From NCBI RefSeq assembly GCF_902167145.1, contig NC_050096.1:293892200-293956199 (forward strand): DNA of 64,000 bases, read 5' to 3'. Shown piece by piece: positions 10,528 through 21,600 of the stretch. The position numbers and the translations under genes are program-made. The stretch comes from Zea mays (lineage: Eukaryota > Streptophyta > Magnoliopsida > Poales > Poaceae). The notes under the pieces are model-generated. The model worked only from the letters and a program-made list of their open reading frames with translations, ran no database searches and was not told the origin of the DNA. The number at the start of each line of letters is the position of its first letter. Positions within the stretch are counted from its first letter, which is position 1.

Positions 10528-13500
10528 TTGCAGGTTTATGCATCCGGGGGTTCAAGCTGGATTATCGACAGCGGATGCACAAACCATATGACGGGGGAGA
10601 AGAAGATGTTCACCTCCTACGTCAAGAATAAGGATTCCCAAGATTCAATAATATTCGGTGATGGGAATCAAGGCAAGGTAAAAGGGTTAGGTAAAATTGC
10701 AATCTCAAATGAGCACTCTATATCTAATGTGTTTTTAGTAGAGTCTCTTGGATATAATTTGCTATCTGTTAGTCAATTATGCAATATGGGTTATAATTGT
10801 CTTTTTACAAATGTAGATGTGTCTATCTTTAGAAGAAGTGATGGTTCACTAGCCTTTAAGGGTGTATTAGACGGCAAGCTCTACTTAGTTGATTTTGCAA
10901 AAGAAGAGGCCGGTCTAGATGCATGCTTAATTGCTAAGACTAGCATGGGTTGGCTGTGGCATCGCTGCTTAGCACATGTGGGGATGAAGAATCTTCACAA
11001 GCTTCTAAAGGGAGAACACGTGATAGGTTTGACTAACGTACAATTCGAAAAAGATAGACCTTGTGCAGCTTGTCAGGCAGGTAAACAGGTGGGAGGAGCG
11101 CATCACAGCAAGAATGTGATGACCACATCAAGACCCCTGGAGCTGCTACATATGGACCTCTTCGGACCCGTCGCCTATCTAAGCATAGGAGGAAGTAAGT
11201 ATGGTTTAGTTATTATTGATGACTTTTCCCGCTTCACTTGGGTGTTCTTTTTGCAGGATAAGTCTGAAACCCAAGGGACCCTCAAGCGCTTCCTCAGGAG
11301 AGCTCAAAATGAGTTTGAGCTCAAGGTGAAGAAGATAAGGAGCGACAACGGGTCCGAGTTCAAGAACCTTCAAGTGGAGGAGTTCCTTGAGGAGGAAGGG
11401 ATCAAGCACGAGTTCTCCGCTCCCTACACACCACAACAAAATGGTGTGGTAGAGAGAAAGAACAGGACGCTAATCGACATGGCGAGGACGATGCTTGGAG
11501 AATTCAAGACCCCCGAGCGTTTTTGGTCGGAAGCCGTGAACACGGCTTGCCACGCCATCAACAGGGTCTACCTTCATCGCCTCCTCAAGAAGACTTCGTA
11601 TGAGCTACTAACCGGTAACAAACCCAATGTATCTTACTTTCGTGTATTTGGGAGCAAGTGCTACATTCTAGTGAAGAAGGGTAGAAATTCTAAATTTGCT
11701 CCCAAAGCTGTAGAAGGGTTTTTGTTAGGTTATGACTCAAATACAAAGGCGTATAGAGTCTTCAACAAATCATCGGGTTTGGTTGAAGTCTCTAGCGACG
11801 TTGTATTTGATGAGACTAATGGCTCTCCAAGAGAGCAAGTTGTTGATTTTGATGATGTAGATGAAGAAGATGTTCCGACGGCCGCTATACGAACCATGGC
11901 GATTGGAGAAGTGCGGCCACAGGAACAATATGAACGAGATCAACCTTCTTCCTCAACAACGGTGCATCCCCCACCTCAAGATGATGAACAGGTTCATCAA
12001 AAGGAGGCGTGTGATCAAGGGGGAGCACAAGATGATCACGTGATGGAGGAAGAAGCGCAACCGGCACCTCCAACCCAAGTTCGAGCGGTGATTCAAAGGG
12101 ATCATCCCGTCGACCAAATTTTGGGTGACATTAGCAAGGGAGTAACTACTCGATCTCGATTAGTTAATTTTTGTGAGCATTACTCCTTTGTCTCTTCTAT
12201 TGAGCCTTTCAGGGTAGAGGAGGCCTTGCTAGATCCGGATTGGGTATTGGCCATGCAGGAGGAACTCAACAACTTCAAGCGCAATGAAGTTTGGACACTG
12301 GTGCCTCGTCCCAAGCTAAATGTTGTGGGAACCAAGTGGGTGTTCCGCAACAAACAGGACGAGCACGGGGTGGTGACGAGGAACAAGGCTCGACTTGTGG
12401 CAAAAGGTTATGCCCAAGTCGCAGGTTTGGACTTTGAGGAGACTTTTGCTCCTGTGGCTAGGCTAGAGTCAATTCGCATCTTGCTAGCATATGCCGCTCA
12501 CCATTCTTTCAGGTTGTACCAAATGGATGTGAAGAGCGCTTTCCTCAACGGGCCGATCAAGGAGGAGGTGTACGTGGAGCAACCCCCTGGCTTCGAGGAT
12601 GAACGGTACCCCGACCACGTGTGTAAGCTCTCTAAGGCGCTCTATGGACTTAAGCAAGCCCCAAGAGCATGGTATGAATGCCTTAGAGACTTTTTAATTG
12701 CTAATGCTTTCACGGTTGGGAAAGCCGATCCAACTCTTTTTACTAAGACATATGATGGTGATTTGTTTGTGTGCCAAATTTATGTCGATGACATAATATT
12801 TGGTTCTACTAACCAAAAGTCTTGTGAAGAGTTTAGCAGGGTGATGACGCAGAAATTCGAGATGTCGATGATGGGCGAGTTGAACTACTTCCTTGGGTTC
12901 CAAGTGAAGCAACTCAAGGACGGCATCTTCATCTCCCAAACGAAGTACACACAAGATTTGCTAATGAGGTTTGGGATGAAGGACGCCAAGCCCGCAAAGA
13001 CGCCGATGGGAACCGATGGACACACCGACCTCAACAAAGGTGGTAAGTCCGTTGATCAAAAAGCATACCGGTCCATGATAGGGTCTTTACTTTATTTATG
13101 TGCTAGTAGACCGGATATTATGCTTAGCGTATGCATGTGTGCTAGATTTCAATCCGATCCTAAGGAGTGTCACTTAGTGGCGGTGAAGCGAATTCTTAGA
13201 TATTTGGTTGCTACGCCTTGCTTCGGGCTCTGGTATCCAAAGGGGTCTACCTTTGACTTGGTTGGATACTCAGATTCTGACTATGCTGGATGTAAGGTCG
13301 ATAGGAAGAGTACATCAGGGACGTGCCAATTCTTAGGAAGGTCCCTGGTGTCGTGGAACTCTAAGAAACAAACCTCCATTGCCCTATCCACCGCTGAGGC
13401 CGAGTATGTTGCCGCAGGACAGTGTTGCGCGCAACTACTTTGGATGAGGCAAACCCTCCGGGACTTTGGCTACAATCTGAGCAAAGTCCCACTCCTATGT

Positions 13501-13734
13501 GATAATGAGAGTGCTATCCGCATGGCGGAAAATCCTGTTGAACACAGCCGCACAAAGCACATAGACATCCGGCATCACTTTTTGAGAGACCACCAGCAAA
13601 AGGGAGATATCGAAGTGTTTCATGTTAGCACCGAGAACCAGCTAGCCGATATCTTTACCAAGCCTCTAGATGAGAAGACCTTTTGCAGGTTGCGTAGTGA
13701 GCTAAATGTCTTAGATTCGCGGAACTTGGATTGA
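10528..13734 (+). CDS. pol: Pol polyprotein of the Ji-type Sirevirus
   Basis: The open frame covers protease, integrase, reverse transcriptase and RNase H in Copia order. The protease motif IIDSG is near residue 14. The integrase zinc site includes [13 protein letters not shown] and CAACQAG, and its catalytic core includes DLFGP, SDNGSEF and [10 protein letters not shown] (about 205-310). RT has [10 protein letters not shown] near residue 752. RNase H shows YSDSDYAGC and STAEAEY near 913-960. The listed start is a TTG codon; there is no ATG at the head, and homology begins at VYASGG (10534). The frame is +1 to gag after a 13-base spacer ending in TTGCAG, so how it is translated is not clear. 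No stop or shift is seen. Confidence 0.92.
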   Translation: MQVYASGGSSWIIDSGCTNHMTGEKKMFTSYVKNKDSQDSIIFGDGNQGKVKGLGKIAISNEHSISNVFLVESLGYNLLSVSQLCNMGYNCLFTNVDVSIFRRSDGSLAFKGVLDGKLYLVDFAKEEAGLDACLIAKTSMGWLWHRCLAHVGMKNLHKLLKGEHVIGLTNVQFEKDRPCAACQAGKQVGGAHHSKNVMTTSRPLELLHMDLFGPVAYLSIGGSKYGLVIIDDFSRFTWVFFLQDKSETQGTLKRFLRRAQNEFELKVKKIRSDNGSEFKNLQVEEFLEEEGIKHEFSAPYTPQQNGVVERKNRTLIDMARTMLGEFKTPERFWSEAVNTACHAINRVYLHRLLKKTSYELLTGNKPNVSYFRVFGSKCYILVKKGRNSKFAPKAVEGFLLGYDSNTKAYRVFNKSSGLVEVSSDVVFDETNGSPREQVVDFDDVDEEDVPTAAIRTMAIGEVRPQEQYERDQPSSSTTVHPPPQDDEQVHQKEACDQGGAQDDHVMEEEAQPAPPTQVRAVIQRDHPVDQILGDISKGVTTRSRLVNFCEHYSFVSSIEPFRVEEALLDPDWVLAMQEELNNFKRNEVWTLVPRPKLNVVGTKWVFRNKQDEHGVVTRNKARLVAKGYAQVAGLDFEETFAPVARLESIRILLAYAAHHSFRLYQMDVKSAFLNGPIKEEVYVEQPPGFEDERYPDHVCKLSKALYGLKQAPRAWYECLRDFLIANAFTVGKADPTLFTKTYDGDLFVCQIYVDDIIFGSTNQKSCEEFSRVMTQKFEMSMMGELNYFLGFQVKQLKDGIFISQTKYTQDLLMRFGMKDAKPAKTPMGTDGHTDLNKGGKSVDQKAYRSMIGSLLYLCASRPDIMLSVCMCARFQSDPKECHLVAVKRILRYLVATPCFGLWYPKGSTFDLVGYSDSDYAGCKVDRKSTSGTCQFLGRSLVSWNSKKQTSIALSTAEAEYVAAGQCCAQLLWMRQTLRDFGYNLSKVPLLCDNESAIRMAENPVEHSRTKHIDIRHHFLRDHQQKGDIEVFHVSTENQLADIFTKPLDEKTFCRLRSELNVLDSRNLD

Positions 13735-14522
13735 ATTGTAGCATACATGTGTTTATGCCTTTGATCATGTTCATTCTGCATTTTGTTGCTTATTGTGGTG
13801 CTCAAGTTGTACAAACACTCCCTGGACCTCACAAGTCCGTTGCAAAGTGATGCACATGTTTAGGGGGAGATATGTTACAACTTGACCCTTTGAAGACTAA
13901 CCATGTGTTTGAGTTTGATGATTTAGTCTCGAAGATGGATTGAAAGGGAAAAAGGTGGACTTGGACCATGAAAGACTTCCACTGCACTCCGATGAGAGGG
14001 TAACTTATTCCAAGTTCATCTTTAGACTCTTATTGCCTATTTGCTCTTAATTGAAGATTTTGGTGAGGCAATGGGGTTAAAGGGCCAAGATTGATCCCGT
14101 TTTGGTGCTTGATGCCAAAGGGGGAGAAAATAAAGGCCAAAGCAATAGATGGATCAGCTACCACTTGAGAAACTTTGAAAATAGTAGAATATAGCTTTTG
14201 GTTTGTCAAAACTCTTGCATTGTCTCTTTTGTCAAAAGTTGGCCTCTTGTGGGGAGAAGTGTTAATTATGGGAAATAGGGGGAGTTTTTGAAATCTTTGA
14301 TCAATCTCTTTTGGAATGACTCTCTTTATGCTTCAGCATGTGTGTTTGACTTAGAGATAGAGATTTGAGTTTGATTTGCAAAAACAAACCAAGTGGTGGC
14401 AAAGGATGATCCATATATGCCAAAAATGAATCAAAATAAATTTGAGTTTTATTTGAAGTGATTTTGCACTTGTTCTAGTTGCTTTATGTTGTGTTGGCAT
14501 AAATCACCAAAAAGGGGGAGAT
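13735..14522 (+). other. Sirevirus 3' non-coding region with multiple polypurine tracts
   Basis: There is no open frame of note between pol and the 3' LTR. PPT-like tracts occur at about 13862-13870, 14117-14127, 14277-14285 and 14509-14521. The last, AAAAAGGGGGAGA, abuts the LTR and is the one expected to prime plus-strand synthesis. Multiple PPTs here are a known Sirevirus trait. I see no env-like gene. Confidence 0.75.
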
Positions 14523-15775
14523 TGAAAGGGAAATGTGCCCTTGGGCCATTTCTAAGTATTTTGGTGATTGTGTGCCAACACAAGTGTTTAAATGTGAATC
14601 TATGCCCATGGGTGAACAAAGTGCAAATCAAGAGCAAAGGTATGTTTCTAAGTCTTAGTACATTGGTTTTGTGTACTAATATACTTGTCTAAGTATCAGA
14701 AACAGAAAGAAGAAGAAAAGAGAAGAGTTGGCTGTGTACAGCCAAGAGGCTGTTTCGGTCTGGGGCACCGGACTGTCCGGTGGTGCACCGGACAGTGTCC
14801 GGTGCGCCAGGCTGCCTCGGGCGAAGTGGCCGCTCTCGGAAATTCGCCGACGGCGTACGGCTATAATTCACCGGACTGTCCGGTGTGCACCGGACTGTCC
14901 GGTGAGCCAACGGTCGGCCGAGCCAACGATCGGCCGCGGAATCTGCGCGCGACACGTGGCCTGGCCAACGGTCGGAAGGGGACACCGGACTGTCCGGTGT
15001 GCACCGGACATGTCCGGTGCGCCAACGGCTCCCAGATCTGCAACGGTCGGCTGCGTTGTTTAAGGAAGGAAATCGGGCACCGGACATTGTCCGGTGTGCA
15101 CCGGACTGTCCGGTGCGCCCGACGACAGAAGGCAAGGATGGCCTTCCAGATTTGTTCTCAATGGCTCCTAGCTTCCTTGGGGCTATAAAAGGGACCCCTA
15201 GGCGCATGGAGGAGAAGACCAAGCAACCTTAGAGCATTCTTGATCATCCACACTCAGTCTTTGCGCATTTGTTTGTCTTTCTAAGTGATTCGAGCTCCGT
15301 TCTAGTGAGAACTTTGAGATAGTCTTTGAGCTCGATTCTTGGCCGTGTGTGTGCGCATTCTTGCTGTGGATTTGTGTGTGTTGCTTCCCTTCCTTACTCC
15401 GTGATTCTTTGTGAACATCAAAAGTGTAAGGGCGAGAGGCTCCAAGTTGTGGAGATTCCTCGCGAACGGGATAAGAAAAGAAAAGCATAACACTGTGGTA
15501 TTCAAGTTGATCATTAGATCACTTGAGAGGAGTTGAGTGCAACTCTCGTCCGTTGGGACGCCACAACGTGGAGTAGGCAAGTTTTGTACTTGGCCGAACC
15601 ACGGGATAAATCACTGTGTCTTCTCTGTGTTGAATTCTTTGTGATTATCGTATTGTGCAAGACCTTCTCTCTAGCCACTTGGCGATTATTGTGCTAACAC
15701 TTAACAAGTTTTTGTGGCTATAAGTTTAAGTTTCACAGGATCACCTATTCACCCCCCCCCCTCTAGGTGCTCTCA
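14523..15775 (+). repeat. 3' LTR of the Ji-type element
   Basis: The LTR is 1253 bp. It is nearly identical to the 5' LTR, with one extra palindrome unit near 15076-15114 and a longer C run near 15751-15761. It ends CTCTCA, followed by target-site copy ATAGG. Confidence 0.9.
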
Positions 15776-16788
15776 ATAGGAACCCCCGGAAACCTCTCGG
15801 AGGGGTCAACACGTTCGACAAGATGCTCAAGGAGTCATGCCCCTATCACAGGGGTCCCATCAAGCACACCCTTGAGGAGTGCGACATGCTCCGGCGTTAC
15901 TTCATCAAGGCTGGTCTCTCGACAGAAGGTGGCAAGGACCAAGGCGACAATAAGAAGGGGGGCGACAAGGATGAGGAGTTCTCGGAGGTCCGCAACTGCT
16001 TCATGATCTACGGCGGACAGGTGGCAAACGCCTCGGCTCGGCACCGCAAGCAGGAGCGTCGGGAGGTCTGCTCGGTGAAGGTAGCGGCGCCGGTCTACCT
16101 AGACTGGTCTGACAAGCCCATCACCTTCGACCAAGGCGACCACCCCGACTGCGTACCGAGCCCAGGAAGGTACCCGCTCGTCGTCGACCCCGTCATCGGC
16201 AACGCTAGGCTCACCAAGGTCCTCATGGACCGAGGCAGCAGCCTCAACATCATCTACGCCGAGAACCTAGGGCTCTTGTGGATCTATCTGTCCATGATCT
16301 GGGCCGGTGCAGCACCTTTCCACGGGATCGTCCCCGGTAAGCGCGTCCTGCCCCTTGGGCAACTTGACTTGCCCGTCTACTTCGGAACTCCCTCTAACTT
16401 CTGAAAGGAAACCCTCACTTTCGAGGTGATTGGGTTCCGAGGGACCTACCACGCGGTGCTAGGAAGACCGTGCTACGCCAAGTTCATGGTCGTCCCCAAC
16501 TACACGTACCTCAAGCTCAAGATGACAGGCCTCAACGGGACCATCACCATCGGATCCATGTACTGCCACGCTTACGAGTGCAACGTGGAATGCGTGGAGT
16601 ACGCTGAGGCCATCGCCGAGTCCGAGGCCCTCATCGCCGACCTAGATTGCGTCTCCAAGGAGGCGCCTGATGTGAAGCGTCGCGCCGGCAACTTCGAGCC
16701 GGCCGAGGCGGTCAAGTCTGTCGCCCTCGACCCCAGCAACAACGCCGGCAAGAAGGTCAGGGTCGGCTCCGAGCTCGACCCCAAATAG
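15776..16788 (+). pseudogene. gag 3' end and protease (Doke-like), broken
   Basis: Gag resumes after the nested element in phase with the 6233-6850 block (NTFDKMLKESCPYH, then CFMIYGGQVANASARHRKQE). The protease follows with KVLMDRGSSLNIIYAENLG, where the usual catalytic DGGS/DxG signature reads DRGS. A TGA at 16402-16404 breaks the frame; it reopens at about 16426 (GFRGTYHAVLGRPCYAKFMVV). A TAG at 16786-16788 falls between protease and RT at the same place as in the Huck copy. The product would process Gag-Pol, but this copy is inactive. Confidence 0.8.
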
Positions 16789-18220
16789 GAAGCAGTGCTC
16801 GTCGACTTTCTCCGCGCAAACGCCGAAATCTTTGCGTGGAGTCCCTCGGACATGCCAGGCATACCGAGGGATGTCGTCGAGCACTCGCTGGACATCCGAG
16901 CCGGTGCCCGACCCGTGAAGCAGCACATGCGTCATTTTGATGAAGAAAAGCGCAATGCCATAGGCGAGGAGGTCCACAAGCTGATGGCTGCAGGGTTCAT
17001 CAAAGAGGTATTCCATCCAGAATGGCTAGCTAACCTTGTGCTTGTAAAGAAAAAAAGGTGGGAAATGGAGGATGTGCGTAGACTACACTGGTTTAAACAA
17101 AGCATGTCCAAAGGTTCCCTACCCTCTGCCTCGCATCGACCAAATTGTGGACTCCACTGTTGGGTGCGAAACCCTGTCATTCCTCGATGCCTATTCAGGT
17201 TATCACCAAATCAAGATGAAAGAGTCCGACCAGCTCGCGACTTCTTTTATCACACCTTTTGGTATGTATTGTTATACTACTATGCCATTTGGCTTGAGGA
17301 ATGCAGGAGCAACCTACCAAAGGTGCATGAACCATGTGTTCGGAGAGCACATCGGCAGAAAGGTCGAGGCTTACGTCGATGACATCATTGTCAAGACAAG
17401 AAAAGCCTCTGATCTCCTCTCCGACCTCGAAGTAACTTTCGAGTGCCTGCGTGCAAAAGGTGTAAAACTCAACCCCGAGAAGTGTGTCTTCGGAGTCCCC
17501 TGAGGCATGCTCCTAGGGTTCATCGTCTCCGAGCGAGGCATTGAGGCCAACCCAGAGAAAATCGCGGCCATCACCAACATAGGACCCATCAAGGATTTAA
17601 AAGGAGTACAAAGGGTCATGGGATGCCTTGCGGCTCTGAGCCGCTTCATCTCGCGCCTTGGCGAGAAAGGATTGCCCTTGTACCGCCTCTTAAGGAAGGC
17701 CGAGCACTTCATTTGGACCCCCCGAGGTCGAGGAAGCCCTCGGAAACTTAAAGGCACTCCTTACTAATGCGCCCATCTTGGTGCCCCCAGCTGCGGGAGA
17801 AGCCCTCTTGATTTACGTAGCCGCAACCACTTAGGTGGTCAGCGCCGCGATCGTAGTCGAGAGACGAGAAGAGGGGCATGCACTGCTCGTCCAGAGGCCG
17901 GTCTACTTCATCAGTGAGGTGCTATCCGAGACCAAGATCCGCTACCCACAAATCCAGAAGCTACTGTACATAGTAATTCTGACACGGCGAAAATTGTGAC
18001 ACTACTTCGAGTCTCATCCGGTGACTGTGGTGTCATCCTTCTCCCTGGGGGAGATTATCCAGTGCCGAGAGGCCTCGGGTAGGATAGCAAAATGGGCGGT
18101 GGAACTCATGGGCGAGACAATTTCATTTGCCCCTCGGAAGGCCATAAAATCTCAAGTCTTGGCAGACTTCCTAGCTGAATGGGTCGACACCCAATTGCCG
18201 ACAGCTCCAATCCAGCCCTA
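16789..18220 (+). pseudogene. Reverse transcriptase and RNase H (Doke-like), broken
   Basis: RT begins with EAVLVDFLRANAEIFAW. It continues through a frame change near 17060-17070 to the catalytic YVDDIIVKT (tac codon at 17372). A TGA at 17501-17503 interrupts before [19 protein letters not shown]. The RNase H / connection part runs through 17766-18220 with further stops near 17765, 17833 and 17998. The domain order and sequence match the Huck pol at 46964-48364 closely, which supports the assignment and shows which frames are broken. Confidence 0.8.
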
Positions 18221-18230
18221 GCTTTAGACC

Positions 18231-18640
18231 ATGTACTTCGATGGGTCGCTGATGAAAACAGGAGTAGGTGCTGGCTTGCTCTTCATCTCACCCCTCGGGA
18301 AACATGTGCGCTACGTGTTGTGCCTCCATTTTTCGGCGTCAAACAATGTGGCCGAGTACGAGGCCTTGGTTAATGGACTGTGCATCGCCGTCGAGCTAGG
18401 GGTTCGGCGCCTCGACGCTCGTGGTGACTCGCAGCTCGTCATTGACCAGGTCATGAAGAACTCCCACTTCCGCGATCGAAAAATGGAGGCCTATTGCGAT
18501 GAAGTTCGGCGCTTGGAAGATAAGTTCCACGGGCTGGAACTCAACCATGTTGCTCGATGGTACAACGAGACCGCGGATGAGCTGGCGAAAATAGCCTCGG
18601 GGCGGACGACGGTTCCCCCCGAACGTCTTCTCCAGGGACA
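18231..18640 (+). pseudogene. Second (archaeal-type) RNase H domain (Doke-like)
   Basis: MYFDGSLMKTGVGAGLLFIS, then NNVAEYEALVNGL, ARGDSQLVIDQVMKNSH and YNETADELAKIASG show a full RNase H fold signature, separate from the Gypsy RNase H just upstream. An extra RNase H of this kind between RNase H and integrase is characteristic of the Tat lineage. The reading is open for about 130 residues, then shifts in the linker before integrase. Confidence 0.8.
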
Positions 18641-20019
18641 TATATCAACCATCCGTCAAACTCGACGACGCGCTCGAACCCGACGAGACCTCGGCCCAGC
18701 CCGAGGTACCCTCGGCCGCCGAGGGCGAGGCCTTGCACATCGAGGGAGAGCGAAATGGGGTTGTGCCAAACCAAAACTGGCAGACCCCGTACCTACAATA
18801 TCTCCTCCGAGGAGAGCTGCCCCTCGACAAGGCCGAAGCTCAGTGACTGGCTCGGCGCGCCAAGTCGTTCGTTTTGCTGGGTGACGAAAAAGAGTTATAC
18901 CACCACAGCCCCTCAGGCATTCTCCAGCGATGCATATCCGTCGCCCAGAGACAAGAGCTATTACAAGAAATACACTCGGGGGCTTGCGGTCACCATGCAG
19001 CACCTCGGACCCTCGTGGGAAACGCTTTCTAACAAGGTTTCTACTGGCCGACCGCGGTGGCCGACGCCACTAGGATTGTACGCTCCTGCCGAGGGTGTCA
19101 ATTCTATGCGAGACAGACACACCTGCCTGCTCAGACCCTGCAAACAATACCCATCACTTGGTCGTTTGCCGTATGGGGTCTGGACCTCGTCGGTCCCTTG
19201 CAGAAGGCACCCGGGGGCTTCAAGCACCTGCTAGTCGCCATCGACAAGTTCTCCAAGTGGATTGAGGTCCGACCCTTAACCAGCATCGGGTCCGAGCAGG
19301 CGGTGGCGTTCTTCACAAATATCATCCATCGCTTTGGGGTCCCAAACTCCATCATCACCGACAATGGCACGCAGTTCACTGGGAAGAAGTTCCTGGACTT
19401 CTGCGAAGGCCACCACATCCGTGTGGACTGGGCTGCCGTGGCTCACCCAATGACAAATGGACAGGTGGAGCGCGCCAACGATATGATTTTGCAGGGACTA
19501 AAGCCGAGGATCTACAACGACCTCAACAAGTTCGGCAAGCGGTGGATAAAAGAACTACCCTCGGTGGTTTGGAGTCTGAGGATGACGCCGAGCTGGGCCA
19601 CGGGTTTCTCGTCGTTCTTTCTAGTCTATGGGGTCGAGGCCATCTTACCCACAGACTTGGAATACGATTCCCCGAGGACAAAGGCTTACGACGACCAAAG
19701 CAACCAGACCAGCCGAGAAGATTCGTTGGACCAGCTGGAAGAGGCTCGGGATGTGACCTTACTACACTCGGTGCGGTATCAGCAGTCTCTGCGACGCTAC
19801 CACGCCCGAAGGGTTCGACCCCAAGGCTTCCAAGTGGGAGACTTGGTACTTCGGCTGCGACAAAACACCCGAGGGCGCCACAAGCTTACTCCTCCCTGGG
19901 AAGGGCCTTTCATCATCGCCAAGATTTTGAAGCCCGGGACATACAAGCTGGCCAACGATCAAGGCGAGGTCTACAACAATGCTTGGAACATCCAACAACT
20001 ACGTCGCTTTTACCCTTAA
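18641..20019 (+). pseudogene. Linker and integrase (Doke-like), largely open
   Basis: The linker and zinc-binding part (18650-19056) is shifted between frames. From 19057 the frame is open for 320 residues to the TAA at 20017. It holds the integrase core: LDLVGPLQKAPGG, ITDNGTQFTGKKF and NGQVERANDM supply the D, D and E positions. A C-terminal GPY/F-like tail follows (VGDLVLRLRQNTRG, PPWEGPFIIAKIL). Integrase would insert the cDNA into chromosomes. Since upstream pol is broken, no complete polyprotein can be made from this copy. Confidence 0.8.
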
Positions 20020-20159
20020 AAATGTTTCAAGTCGTTCATGTATCTCGCTTTTCTTTACATGCATAAATAAAGTCTAACCGTCAAGGAAGGATCAGCCTTG
20101 CCTCGGCAAAGCCCGACCCTCCCTTGGGGGCTAGAAGGGGGGAACCCCCTCTGCGTCAA

Positions 20160-21600
20160 AATTTTCCTCGGAAAAGTCTTTTACTAGAACGTCTTTCGTG
20201 CTTTTCGACTGCGTCGATAACAGAATCCTAAAGACGAGCGAGAGAGACCTTGAATGGCAAGGTCGACCGAGCCGAGGGACTCATACACCTCCGGGATACG
20301 GATACCTCACTCATCACCTTCCGCGAAAAGTAGCTCACGCTCGGATAAGCGGTTCTGCTATCGAACAAGTCCTAACGCTCGAAAACTCTTCTACCAAAAC
20401 GACTTTCGTGCTTTTCGACTATATCGATAACGAAATCCTAAAAACGACGAGAGAACACGTAAGCGGCAAGGTCGACCGAGCCAAGGGACTCCTACGCCTC
20501 CGGGATACGGATACCTCACTCATCACCTTCCGCGAAAAGTAGCTCACGCTCGGACAAGGGATTCTGCTACCGAACAAGTCTTAACACTCGAAACGAGAGG
20601 AAAGAAAACACAGCTTTATAATCCGACATTAAAATGTTTAGGCCTCAGTGGCCGCAAAAAACATACGCATACTTAGAAACTGTTCCTGCAGGCTCAGACA
20701 TCGACAGGGGGAGGAGCAGCACGCTCGGCGTCATTTCCACCCTCGGCAAAATCTGGCCCGGCCTCGGACGGCGACACGAGCGGAAGGATCTCCACCTCGA
20801 AGGAGGAAGCCAGCGCCGCACTCGAGCCCTTGACAGCCGCGTCAAGCCTCTGGACCTCGGCTAAGGCAGCCTCCTCTTCGTCGGGTAAGCAGTACCCCTC
20901 GCTAACCTGCTCCAGATCCACGTCGTAGTGGGAGGAGAGCACGGCGAAGGCCCGCCTAACGTCGTGGTGCAGCGCCCCGCGGAGTCTGTTGCGCACATGG
21001 CCACCCAAGGCCCATAGATGACTCTGGGGGGAGCTACCCAAGGAGACACCGCCGAGGCCAAAGGCCTGGCAAAAGGCCGAGATAGCCTCGGACATGGCCA
21101 CATGGTCGGCCTCCTTCTGCTCAGCCGCCTCGACAAGCGCCTTGCAGTTCTTGACGGACTCGCTAAGAGCCATCTCGAATCCTACAGACAACTGGACAAA
21201 ATTCTTCAGACGCAAGAAGAAGAATGGAGACATAAACAAAGTCACAGAGCGGGCAAAACATACCTCCGGCCCGGGCACGCTGCTGCGAGGCCTCGGCTTC
21301 GGCGGACTGGGCAGACCCGACGACCACGGCCAGACCCTCCACAAGGGTCCTGGCCCGAGCGGTCGCCTCGAGTCTAAGAAGGAGGAAGCCCCCTCTGTGC
21401 TGAAATCTTTCCTCGGAAAAGTTTTCCGCCAAAACGACTTTCGTGCCTTTTGACTGCGTCGATAGCAGAATCCTAATGACGAGCGAGAGAGACCTTGAAC
21501 GGCAAGGCCGACCGAGCCGAGGGACTCCTACGCCTCCGGGATACGGATACCTCACTCGTCACCTTCCGCGAAAGGTAGCTCACGCTCGGATAAGTGATTC
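20160..21600 (+). repeat. Dispersed ~200-bp direct repeats in the Doke-like 3' region
   Basis: A module containing GGATACGGATACCTCACTC, preceded by GACCGAGCC..GGGACT and followed by a CACCTTCCGCGAAA..TAGCTCACGCTCGG stretch, occurs near 20230-20345, 20470-20560 and 21495-21595. The same module appears in the Huck element near 50570-50650, 50785-50860 and 51450-51510. It is non-coding and lies after integrase. Confidence 0.75.
20694..21373 (-). pseudogene. 3' exons of an antisense Tat-element gene (Doke-like)
   Basis: On the strand opposite to gag-pol, two exons can be read. Exon 21373-21264 (EATARARTLVEGLAVVVGSA) ends at a good donor GTATGT. After an 82-base intron (21263-21182) ending TTGTCTGTAG, exon 21181-20694 runs GFEMALSESVKNCKALVEAA to a TGA at 20694-20696. 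Phase 1 is kept across the junction. The protein part is Ala/Glu-rich and helical. I recognise it as the C-terminal region of the antisense ORF product known in Tat Gypsy elements. The upstream exons are not identifiable, so this copy is a remnant. Its function is unknown. Confidence 0.65.

Larger units (their letters stand above)
6851..15775 (+). mobile_element. Sirevirus Copia retrotransposon (Ji/Opie group), structurally intact
   Basis: This is a complete element: LTRs 6851-8079 and 14523-15775, target-site duplication ATAGG (6846-6850 and 15776-15780), a tRNA-iMet primer-binding site, open gag and pol frames and a polypurine tract. It sits inside gag of the Doke-like element in the same orientation. 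By eye the LTRs differ at about nine bases plus small indels, under 1%, so it is much younger than its host. Sirevirus signs are the long gag, several PPT-like AAGGGGGAG motifs after pol, and CG-rich palindromes in the LTRs. I lean to Ji, but Ji and Opie are close and the name needs a library comparison. Confidence 0.92.
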
